From NCBI RefSeq assembly GCF_001704115.1, contig NZ_CP016895.1:3596001-3660000 (forward strand): DNA of 64,000 nt. Direction: 5' to 3'. The notes beneath the pieces are model-generated. The model was not told the origin of the DNA and made no database searches. It saw only the letters and a list, made by a program, of their open reading frames with translations. A program made the position numbers and the translations under genes. Source of the stretch: Acinetobacter larvae (GTDB lineage: Bacteria; Pseudomonadota; Gammaproteobacteria; Pseudomonadales; Moraxellaceae). This document shows positions 18,896-26,345 of the stretch, in pieces (position 1 is the stretch's first letter; every line of letters begins with the position of its first letter).

Positions 18896-19621
18896 TTATT
18901 TAACTTCTAAATAACAATAAGCAGCAACTATTCTACGCCAGATTGTGATCACACAGCCGACATTGAGCAAAAGTAAAGCCAGCAACATACTATAATCATG
19001 CTGCCAAAAATACTGTTCTAGTGCCGCAATCATACATACTAAGGTTAATAAAGCCATGCGATGTTGTTTCGCCATAGGCCCACTAAAATTGGCTGGTGCT
19101 CCCATTGAAACCGCTAAGGTTCGGACATAGGCAGTAAATACCGCCAATAATGCTGCACACCAGCCTAAGCTATCACCAAAACCCACCGCTGTTAATGAAT
19201 AACCCGCAGCAACAATAATCAAGGGATCGGAAATGCGATCTGGAATGTCATTAAATAACTCACCTGATGCAGTTGATTTATTGCCTTCAATCGCAACCAA
19301 GCCATCAAACAAATTGCACAATAAACGACCTTGAATAAAAATCGCAGCAAAGACATACAGTACGACTTGATTGATACCATGAAACGCTGGCACTAACAGT
19401 AAACATAATGCAGAGAAAGCAGCAAAGAAAATACTCAAGATAGAAATTTGATTGGGCGTGACGGATTTATGGGATAACCAGCGTGCAATAGCATTAACCA
19501 AACGATGTTGCCTAACTTTTAAGGGGCGGCGGTTTTCCAGCGCATCCTGATGCGTTGCGGATGCATTTTGTTGGTGGAGATTTTTTGCAGCATCTATATC
19601 CTGCTGAGAATCATTCTGCAT
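18896..19621 (-). CDS. CDP-alcohol phosphatidyltransferase family protein
   Basis: A 241-residue inner-membrane enzyme with about six hydrophobic segments. The family transfers a phosphoalcohol from a CDP-linked donor. The usual signature DG-x2-AR-x8-G-x3-D-x3-D is present in a variant form: DGLVAI, then eight residues, then GELFNDIPDRISD, with Ile for Arg and Asn for the third-last Asp. Such variants are seen in related bacterial proteins, so this is a subfamily trait rather than decay. I chose the ATG at 19621 because it lies just past the stop codon of the upstream gene (19629-19631), with AGG seven bases before it. The two genes are likely co-transcribed. The acceptor alcohol is unknown. 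Confidence 0.82.
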   Translation of the reverse strand: MQNDSQQDIDAAKNLHQQNASATHQDALENRRPLKVRQHRLVNAIARWLSHKSVTPNQISILSIFFAAFSALCLLLVPAFHGINQVVLYVFAAIFIQGRLLCNLFDGLVAIEGNKSTASGELFNDIPDRISDPLIIVAAGYSLTAVGFGDSLGWCAALLAVFTAYVRTLAVSMGAPANFSGPMAKQHRMALLTLVCMIAALEQYFWQHDYSMLLALLLLNVGCVITIWRRIVAAYCYLEVK

Positions 19622-19628
19622 GCTATAC

Positions 19629-20030
19629 CTATTGGTTACTCTGAACTTGTTTATATAATTTGAAATTGGTAAAAAAAGCAAAAAATAATGCCACCGTTAA
19701 AGGAGGTGCCACGGTTTTTAAAATACTCGGCGTTGCAACAAGTAAATGTATCGTGATCAAACAAGCCCCCGTAAAAAATACCGTACAGAGTGGCGGTAAA
19801 ATTAAACGACTTAAAGGTGCTTGATAAAAGTTAAACTGTTTTTCGATCAAAATAGTTATGCCCAAAGTAATCACAAAACTACTCAACCCTTGTGCCAACG
19901 CTGAGGTCAATGCAACACGATAATCAGCCTGCTGTACATTGATATAAAAAGACCAACTTCCCCAAAGCAATAAAGCAGAGGCTGCCGACATGAAATTGTA
20001 GCGACGGGTATTTCTGACTTTGCCGTTCAT
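19629..20030 (-). CDS. Small integral membrane protein, partner of the CDP-alcohol transferase
   Basis: A 133-residue protein with four hydrophobic segments and basic ends. The size and topology recall GtrA-like or other small lipid-flipping proteins, but I see no diagnostic motif and do not assign a family. It ends seven bases before the phosphatidyltransferase start, on the same strand, so a shared role in making or moving a lipid head group is a reasonable inference. An alternative start is the ATG at 19991. Upstream lies the repeat-rich gene-free region. Confidence 0.65.
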   Translation of the reverse strand: MNGKVRNTRRYNFMSAASALLLWGSWSFYINVQQADYRVALTSALAQGLSSFVITLGITILIEKQFNFYQAPLSRLILPPLCTVFFTGACLITIHLLVATPSILKTVAPPLTVALFFAFFTNFKLYKQVQSNQ

Positions 20031-20138
20031 ACGATACTTAACCGTAATTTTTCAAATTCTTGTTGAGCAGTATCCGGTAAAATCAGCAAAAAATATACGC
20101 AAAATTTTTCAGTGCTCTCGACAGCACAATATAAAAAG

Positions 20139-20147
20139 TTATCCACA
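20139..20147 (+). promoter_or_regulatory. DnaA box, perfect consensus
   Basis: TTATCCACA, an exact match to the high-affinity DnaA box consensus TTATNCACA. Confidence 0.6.
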
Positions 20148-20237
20148 ACGCAGCATGACACCACATAACAGCCGTTTTGAATTTAAATTCAAAACCTCAA
20201 AACCAAAATATTTTAAATTCAAAATAAAAGAAAATAG

Positions 20238-20246
20238 TTATCCACA
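20238..20246 (+). promoter_or_regulatory. DnaA box, perfect consensus
   Basis: A second TTATCCACA, in the same orientation and 99 bp from the first. A third site at 20265-20273 (TTATCCACC) has one mismatch. Confidence 0.6.
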
Positions 20247-20648
20247 GAAGCTTTTAAATTTAAATTATCCACCACCAATATGCTTTGCTATATTTGAATT
20301 CAAAACTACTTTCATCTTATTTTTGGGATGAATTTAGCTCTAAGATCCCTAAAGTTTAAATTCAAATATGCGCCATCCGATAACCGCCTTTGAATTTAAA
20401 AATAAATCGAACTTTTTTAAATTCAAATACAATCAGCCACCCCCTGAGCCCAGATTCAAGCAAATCACTGCGAACGATTTTAAATTCAAAAGCGCGCAAG
20501 CTCGCACAAGCATTTTTGAATTTAAAAGGGCTTTGCGCGAGAAACAGATGCTTTGAATTCAAAAACTGAATCGACTGCTTGGTATTTTTAAATTCATTGC
20601 TTTTAAATTTAAAAATAAGCCAATGGGACATTTGAATTTAAAGTTACT

Positions 20649-20676
20649 ACTTTGCTCTATCGACTTTGCTCTATCG
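20649..20676. repeat. 14-bp perfect tandem duplication
   Basis: ACTTTGCTCTATCG is repeated twice without a gap, between the last two palindrome copies. Confidence 0.85.
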
Positions 20677-20768
20677 CTGCGCCAGTGAGTTTAAATTCAA
20701 AATTAAGATCTTCAGTTTTGTGTCATGTTTTTTTGAGCAGCGTGCTTGCTGGTTTGCTTGCGGATTTT

Positions 20769-20854
20769 AATGTTTATGGGATTAAATGAATGTTCATGGG
20801 GTTAAATCAATGTTTATCGGATTAAATGTTTATGAATATTTATGGGCTTAATTT
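20769..20854. repeat. 20-bp direct repeats, iteron-like
   Basis: Three head-to-tail 20-bp units of the type AATGTTTATGGGATTAAATG (20769-20788, 20789-20808, 20809-20828) with one to three differences, and a more degenerate fourth unit displaced by 6 bp (20835-20854). The unit length and arrangement resemble plasmid iterons, but no replication protein gene is in the window. Confidence 0.85.
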
Positions 20855-20918
20855 TAATATTTGCCGTAACGATTAATCTTTGCAGTAACGATGCGTGCAT
20901 GCCATCGCATTGATCATA

Positions 20919-22286
20919 TTAGATCAATGCTTGAATCGATTTCTTTTTCCATACCCACTGATAATATATGCCTTGCATCATACTCAGGCAGACAAAAGCC
21001 AGTGCATAAGCATACCAAATGCCTTTTAGCCCCCAAATACTACTAAACCAATAGGCGCAAGGTACTTCAATCAACGCAATCGCAACAAGATTAATCAGCA
21101 TAGGCATATTGACCGTGCCACTGGCACGCATAATCGAGGCGAAAATTGCGGCTACACCAAAAAACAAATAGGACCACAGCACAATAAATAATAATTGACG
21201 CCCAACATCGACCACGGCAGGATCGGTAATAAATAAAGCCATGAGTGCCTCAGCACCGATATAGGCCAATATAATCAAACCACCTGTCATCAGTAGATTG
21301 ACGCTCAACGCAGTTCGCGTCACCTTACGCAATAAATCTTGTTTGCCCGCACCAATGGCTTGTGCGGCAAAAATAGAGGCGGCAATGGCAATGGAGATCG
21401 CCGGGAATTGAATATAATTTAACACTTGATTCACTGCACCATATGCTGCAGTGGCATGCACACCATAACGATTCACCAAGCCAATAATCACCAAGCCAGC
21501 AATAGAATTCGTCACCATCTGTACACCAGTGGGAATACCCAGCTTTAAAATCAATGCTGACCATTCTGGTTGATAACGAATCTGTTTTAATAAAGCACGA
21601 TTCATTTGTAGTGCATGTTTTTTATATTTGAGATAAAACCCTAAAAAAACCAATACAGCAACATAGCCAATAATCGAAGCAATCGCCGGTGCAATAATCC
21701 CCAACGCAGGGAAAATCCCATAACCACGAATTAAGGTTGGTGTCACCACGACACCAATTAAACAGGTTAAGCTTAGGGCAAATAATGGTGTGGTACTGTC
21801 TCCCACTCCACGCAGTACCGCAGTAAAAATCATATAGACAAATAAGATTGGGCTCGCAGCCAGCATACATCGCACATAGGGCAATGATAGGTGCATCACT
21901 TGCTCACTCACGCCCAGTAAACGAAGTAAGTTTTCGCTAAATATCACCCCAAATATGGCAATAAATAATCCACCGATCAGCGTCAGAAAGAGACAAGCGC
22001 CCACCACAGCACTGACTTTTTCAATCTGCTTGGCGCCCCACGCCTGTCCAACTAAAATCGTTGCCCCTGCGGATAGACCAATAACAAAGGCAATAATACA
22101 AAATAGAATGGGAAAAAATACTGAGATGGCAGCTACAGCGTCGACGCCTAACATCTGCCCGACAAAGACGGCATTCAGCGTTCCTGACATATTTTGCAGG
22201 ATATTTGTCGCAATCAGCGGTAAGACAAAAATCAGAAAAGTCTTATAAAAATGTGTTTGTTGTATGGTTTGATCACGTGGTGGCAT
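20919..22286 (-). CDS. MATE family efflux transporter
   Basis: A 455-residue protein with about 12 hydrophobic segments and the two-fold repeated MATE topology. Family features include GTLNAVFVGQMLGVDAVAAIS at the start of the first half, GLSAGATILVGQAWGAKQIE, and the pseudo-repeat AAQAIGAGKQDLLRKV in the second half. MATE pumps export cationic drugs or metabolites using sodium or proton gradients. The start at 22286 gives a short cytosolic leader before helix 1. Transcription comes from the 22.3-22.8 kb spacer; the gene ends about 65 bases from the iteron-like repeats. Confidence 0.9.
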   Translation of the reverse strand: MPPRDQTIQQTHFYKTFLIFVLPLIATNILQNMSGTLNAVFVGQMLGVDAVAAISVFFPILFCIIAFVIGLSAGATILVGQAWGAKQIEKVSAVVGACLFLTLIGGLFIAIFGVIFSENLLRLLGVSEQVMHLSLPYVRCMLAASPILFVYMIFTAVLRGVGDSTTPLFALSLTCLIGVVVTPTLIRGYGIFPALGIIAPAIASIIGYVAVLVFLGFYLKYKKHALQMNRALLKQIRYQPEWSALILKLGIPTGVQMVTNSIAGLVIIGLVNRYGVHATAAYGAVNQVLNYIQFPAISIAIAASIFAAQAIGAGKQDLLRKVTRTALSVNLLMTGGLIILAYIGAEALMALFITDPAVVDVGRQLLFIVLWSYLFFGVAAIFASIMRASGTVNMPMLINLVAIALIEVPCAYWFSSIWGLKGIWYAYALAFVCLSMMQGIYYQWVWKKKSIQALI

Positions 22287-22834
22287 GCAGTTTAAATCCA
22301 GAACAAAATATTCAATGCATCACTGCATTATGATTGTTTGAACAGCAACGCGACCTATTCTGCGTTATCAGCAACAACCGATTGAATAACACCCCAATGC
22401 CAATATGTCGATATCAGCATATGATGGGCAGCGTATTATACTGGGAAAGTGCAAAGATCAGCTTTTTATCCCCCAGCTTATTGAACATTTTTTCAAAAAC
22501 TCTTCATTCAACTCAACCGTAAATTAGAGCCCATACACATATCTTATTGAAAGTTAAACAACTGTTAAGACTTTATTTGAGATTGTAATCAAAATATAAA
22601 ATTTAAAATATTGTTGTTGAGCATAGCATGAAATGTATGCCTATCCGTCGCTGCAAAGCAAATGGCTTTGCTGCTTCATAACATGACCCAGTACATCACA
22701 AAAAGACCAATAAAAAATAAACAGCATGCTGGCAATGAAAGATGCCGATGAAAGTAAAAAACAATGGTAATCATTCTCAAAAAAATAGGTTAGTATTTAG
22801 GCTTTATATCGCTGATCGTGCAGGGGAACTCACC
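22287..22834. other. Divergent intergenic region, MATE gene / TonB receptor gene
   Basis: About 550 bases, AT-rich. The right end contains the Fur-like site (22760-22778) and the ribosome binding site of the receptor gene. The left part should hold the MATE promoter. Nothing else is recognisable. Confidence 0.5.
22760..22778 (+). promoter_or_regulatory. Fur-box-like site upstream of the TonB receptor gene
   Basis: AACAATGGTAATCATTCTC matches the 19-bp Fur consensus GATAATGATAATCATTATC at 15 of 19 positions. It lies 57 bases before the preferred TTG start and would be inside the coding sequence if the upstream ATG were used, which argues against that ATG. Confidence 0.75.
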
Positions 22835-24967
22835 TTGAAAAAAAATATTTTATTTTTATCTCTTATCGCACTGCCAAGCTTTGCATTTGCAGAAGAACTC
22901 ATAGAATTACCAACCATCGTCGTTAAAGCAGATTCACAAGAAACAGACGTCACAGGCAAGCTTAAGAAAAAAGCCACATTAAATATTTTAGGTGAAAAAG
23001 ATGTGATGGACACACCTTTCACCATTCGTAGTTATAGCGAACAAGCCATCCAAGATGCCCACGCCTTATCCATCATGGATGTGCTAAGAATTGACCCAAG
23101 TATTCGCACCACCACCAATAATGGTCACCTCAATGAAAACTTCAGTATGCGTGGTTTTAATGTCACCTGGGAAAACTATAATCTCAATGGTGCCTATGGC
23201 ATGGCGCCGACAGGTCGTGTCACCACCGATATTCTCAGTTCCGTTACGGTGTTAAAAGGACCCAATGCCTTAATTGCAGGAATGTCTCCGGCAGGTGCGG
23301 TCGGTGGTGTGATTATTGCCAATACCAAACGTGCAGACCGCGAGCTGAGTCGTGTTTCTGCCAATTATGATACTGAAGGCTACTACAAATCTGGTTTTGA
23401 TATCTCACGGCGTTTTGGTGAAGCACAAGAATTCGGTGCCCGCGTGAGTGCAACCTATGGTCAAGGCGAACATGTAGTCAAAGGCATGGAAGATGAAAAT
23501 GTCTCTGCAGTCATTGGTTTAGACTGGACCACGGATCAAGCCAAAATTAATCTAGATGCCTATTCGGTCAGTGATAAACGGGATCATGGCTCCCCCGCCA
23601 TGGTGTCATTTAGCAAGCTGGGCAAAGTATTAGATGCGCCCGATGGGAAAAACAATTACTTCCCCAATTTACATGGTCGACAAAGCGCACAGCATATTGG
23701 TGTATCGGGTGAATATAAAATTTTGCCCAACTTAAAAGCCATCGCAGGGCTCGGCATTGCTGAGCAAAAATATAAAGGTCATATCTTTGGCACGCGTATG
23801 ATTATAGAAGATGCACAAGGCAAAGCGAGTTCACAGTACTATCGTGTCGGTTCCAATTATACCAATACCACTGCCAATCTAGGCTTAGAAGGGGTATTTG
23901 ATACTGGAGCACTCCGACATACAGTCGGCGTACGTGCTGATTATTTAAAGTCTAAAAAAGATGCTCAAATTGAGCAAGGTCCAACCCCCTCACAGTTTTT
24001 CACCAACTTATATGACCCACGTAATGATGGTACCCAGATGCCAGCCGAGGCACCCGAATTGGTACCACAAGCCAATAATCAGTTTATCAGCTATACCCTC
24101 ACGGACCAAATCACCATGTTGGATGATAAATTGCAGTTTATTCTCGGTGCGCGCTATCAGGACATGGACCTAAAGAATCCTTTAACTGGTATAAAATATA
24201 GCAAAGCGAAGATTTCCCCCAGTGTTGGCGTGGTGGCAAAACCATTCGGTGATGACCTATCTTTATATGCCAGCTATGTTGAAGGGCTCAGTGAGGGTGC
24301 AACTGTAAATACGCTCAGCGATGCCAATTATGGTCAAACCTTTGCCCCTTTTCAAACCAAGCAATATGAATTAGGTGCTAAATATCAACAAGGTTCTTGG
24401 CTACACACCTTAGCACTCTATCAAATCGAAAAACCAAGTACATTAACCGATACAACTTACCGTGACCCCAATAACAGTGCGATTAAACAAATCACGACCG
24501 ATGGAGCAAAAACCAAATCCAAAGGCGTTGAATATGGTTTCTCAGGCAACATCATCGATAACTTAATCATCTGGGGCAATCTGGCTTATATTGATGTTGA
24601 ATATAATAAAGGAGCGCTTCGTGGCGTCAATTTATCGGGTAAAACGGTAGAGGGTCAGCCAGAATTTACAGCAGGGCTCGGTCTTGAATACCATCTACCA
24701 GTATTGGATGGCTTCAGTGTTAATGCGCGCGCCACTTATGTCGATAAACAGTATTTAGACAATACCAACACCTTAGAATTGCCAGATTATACCTTGCTTG
24801 ATATTGGTGCTAAATATGCCACGCAAATCGGTGGGGTCGGCACGACTTTCCGCGCCAATATTGACAATGTCACCAACGAAAAATATTGGGCTGGGGTATT
24901 CCAAAGTGGCTTTGCGACCATTGGCGAGGGACGTACTTATAAATTGGGCGTCACCTTTGATTTCTAA
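22835..24967 (+). CDS. TonB-dependent siderophore receptor
   Basis: A 710-residue outer-membrane receptor. I place the start at the TTG at 22835: AGGGGAA precedes it by about eight bases, it begins a normal signal peptide (LKKNILFLSLIALPSFAFA), and the Fur-like site lies upstream. The open frame extends to an ATG at 22742, but that would add 31 residues ahead of the signal. A plug domain follows (TPFTIRSYSEQAIQDAHALSI, then the ILSSVTVLKGPNALIAGMSP block), then a beta barrel ending in an aromatic residue (GVTFDF). The type is that of hydroxamate/catecholate siderophore receptors in the FhuA/FoxA group; the ligand is not known. Iron repression through Fur is likely. Confidence 0.88.
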   Translation: MKKNILFLSLIALPSFAFAEELIELPTIVVKADSQETDVTGKLKKKATLNILGEKDVMDTPFTIRSYSEQAIQDAHALSIMDVLRIDPSIRTTTNNGHLNENFSMRGFNVTWENYNLNGAYGMAPTGRVTTDILSSVTVLKGPNALIAGMSPAGAVGGVIIANTKRADRELSRVSANYDTEGYYKSGFDISRRFGEAQEFGARVSATYGQGEHVVKGMEDENVSAVIGLDWTTDQAKINLDAYSVSDKRDHGSPAMVSFSKLGKVLDAPDGKNNYFPNLHGRQSAQHIGVSGEYKILPNLKAIAGLGIAEQKYKGHIFGTRMIIEDAQGKASSQYYRVGSNYTNTTANLGLEGVFDTGALRHTVGVRADYLKSKKDAQIEQGPTPSQFFTNLYDPRNDGTQMPAEAPELVPQANNQFISYTLTDQITMLDDKLQFILGARYQDMDLKNPLTGIKYSKAKISPSVGVVAKPFGDDLSLYASYVEGLSEGATVNTLSDANYGQTFAPFQTKQYELGAKYQQGSWLHTLALYQIEKPSTLTDTTYRDPNNSAIKQITTDGAKTKSKGVEYGFSGNIIDNLIIWGNLAYIDVEYNKGALRGVNLSGKTVEGQPEFTAGLGLEYHLPVLDGFSVNARATYVDKQYLDNTNTLELPDYTLLDIGAKYATQIGGVGTTFRANIDNVTNEKYWAGVFQSGFATIGEGRTYKLGVTFDF

Positions 24968-25117
24968 TGTCTGGTCATGTCTGACTATTTGACTTTTGAT
25001 ATCCGCGGTTTGTAACACAGCTGGTGATGCAGCACCATGGCATGGACAGCAATAATGGGCGTAAATATATTGTTTGCGCCCATTTTACTGAAAACAACAT
25101 GATGTCGAGAGCTAGGC

Positions 25118-26278
25118 TTAGCGACAGTGTGACAATATTTCACCCGCTCGTACAAGGGTCTCATCTTGCTTGGCAAAACATAAACGAATCAAGGTTAAAG
25201 ATGGCGGTGGCGTCTGATAAAACGCTGACACCGGAATTGCGACCAGTTTATGCTCAGTGGCTAAATATTGGCACATCTGCATCGCATCGAGCTCTGGCTT
25301 GAACTGTCGATAATCTAAGTTTTGAAAATAACTGCCTTGGCTCGGCGTTGCTATAAAAACTGAATCTTGTAGCGCAGTTAAAAATAAATCACGCTTATGC
25401 TGATAGAAAGCACTGAGTGCGGCAAGATGTTCAGGATATTGTTGCATAAACTGTGCTAAAGCGATTTGCATCGGGTGTACCGCGCAAAACTGTGCAAACT
25501 GATATACCTTACAGAATTGCTGCAATAAAGCAGGTGCGGCCACACAGTATCCCGTTTTCCACCCTGTGACATGAAAGCTTTTGCCAAAAGATCCCACCAC
25601 AAAACTACGTGCTCTTAATGCGGGAAACTGCAGCGCAGATAAATGTTTACGTCCATCAAAAACAATATGCTCATAAACTTCATCGGATAGCACCACGATA
25701 TTATATGCTGCGATCAACGCAATCAATTGCTGCCAATCTTCTTCACCCCATACCGTCCCAGTTGGATTGTGCGGTGTATTGACAATGATCATGCGGGTAT
25801 TGTTATTGATGGCTGCTTTTACTTGATCCCAATCGACGGCAAAAGTCGGGGGTTGCAATGCAATATGTACGGCTTTGCCGCCAGCAAGTTCAATACTCGG
25901 TGCATAACTGTCATAACTTGGATCAAAAACAATGACCTCATCACCTGCTTGTACACAACTCTGAATCGCACAGTAAATGGCAATGGTCGCACCTGCGGTA
26001 ATACAAAGCTCTTGTTCGGGGTCTAACTGAATCTGGTCACGTTGTAAAAACTGTACAGCCAATTGCTCACGTAAAGCCAAAATACCATCACGCGGTGGAT
26101 ATTGGTGCTGCCCATCCTGAATCGCAGCAATCAAATGTTGTAATAATGCGGCTGGTGGTGCGAAGTCAGGAAAACCTTGTGCCAAGTTCAGTGCTTGTAA
26201 ACGTTGTGCCAAGGCTGTCATCTGACTAAAAATTGTGGTGCCCTGTCCTGCCAGTTTATTGGCTAGTGCAATTTGCAT
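25118..26278 (-). CDS. PLP-dependent class I/II aminotransferase, methionine aminotransferase (YbdL) type
   Basis: A 386-residue fold-type I aminotransferase. The start at 26278 has AGGAG six bases upstream; a longer frame up to 26341 lacks one. Recognisable parts are LNLAQGFPDFAPP near the N-terminus, YPPRDGILALREQLA, NTPHNPTGTVW with the conserved Asn-Pro pair, the SDEVYEHIVFDG strand with the Asp and Tyr that contact PLP, and SFGKSFHVTGWK with the PLP lysine. In this family the enzyme usually takes methionine or aromatic amino acids and a 2-oxo acid such as KMTB; the exact substrate is inferred. It starts about 70 bases downstream of the DUF445 gene on the same strand. Confidence 0.87.
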   Translation of the reverse strand: MQIALANKLAGQGTTIFSQMTALAQRLQALNLAQGFPDFAPPAALLQHLIAAIQDGQHQYPPRDGILALREQLAVQFLQRDQIQLDPEQELCITAGATIAIYCAIQSCVQAGDEVIVFDPSYDSYAPSIELAGGKAVHIALQPPTFAVDWDQVKAAINNNTRMIIVNTPHNPTGTVWGEEDWQQLIALIAAYNIVVLSDEVYEHIVFDGRKHLSALQFPALRARSFVVGSFGKSFHVTGWKTGYCVAAPALLQQFCKVYQFAQFCAVHPMQIALAQFMQQYPEHLAALSAFYQHKRDLFLTALQDSVFIATPSQGSYFQNLDYRQFKPELDAMQMCQYLATEHKLVAIPVSAFYQTPPPSLTLIRLCFAKQDETLVRAGEILSHCR

Positions 26279-26345
26279 ATTCGCTCCTGCTGTCGACCAG
26301 ATAACTTTTATGTGTAATTTGTTATCAAGACATGAAAACAAAAAT

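Larger units (their letters stand above)
20176..20701. repeat. Array of TTTRAATTYAAA palindromes, 14 exact copies and one near copy
   Basis: Exact 12-mers start at 20176, 20182, 20212, 20253, 20293, 20355, 20389, 20416, 20479, 20515, 20552, 20602, 20631 and 20690; a near copy starts at 20587. The first two overlap to give the perfect 20-bp palindrome TTTTGAATTTAAATTCAAAA (20175-20194). All four R/Y combinations occur. Spacing from start to start is irregular, mostly 27-41 bp with a few of 59-63. Sequence between copies is not conserved, which excludes a duplicated longer unit and suggests the 12-mer itself is what is selected, for example as a protein binding site. Confidence 0.9.
20031..20918. 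other. 888-base gene-free region with DnaA-box-like sites, palindrome array and direct repeats
   Basis: No gene is supported here. From left to right it holds DnaA-box-like 9-mers (20139, 20238, 20265), about 15 copies of a TTTRAATTYAAA palindrome (20176-20701), a 14-bp tandem duplication (20649-20676), and a 20-bp direct repeat array (20769-20854). Open frames crossing the array contain only FKFK/FEFK-type repeats produced by the palindrome and are not credible proteins. It separates two minus-strand genes, so it should also contain the promoter of the small membrane protein gene. Confidence 0.85.

Noticed and set aside
20020..20631. Open frames through the palindrome array, on both strands
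   Set aside because: Their sequence is dominated by FKFK and FEFK created by the palindromes themselves, they overlap on both strands, and they lack ribosome binding sites and any protein-like character.
20176..20701. CRISPR array
   Set aside because: The repeated unit is a 12-bp palindrome with variable core and irregular spacing of 15-63 bp, no spacer-sized regularity, and no cas gene is in the window.
20031..20918. Chromosomal replication origin (oriC)
   Set aside because: DnaA-like boxes and AT-rich repeats are present, but none of the usual origin neighbours (dnaA, dnaN, recF, gyrB, rpmH, mnmG) is in the window. Kept as a finding, not as an origin call.
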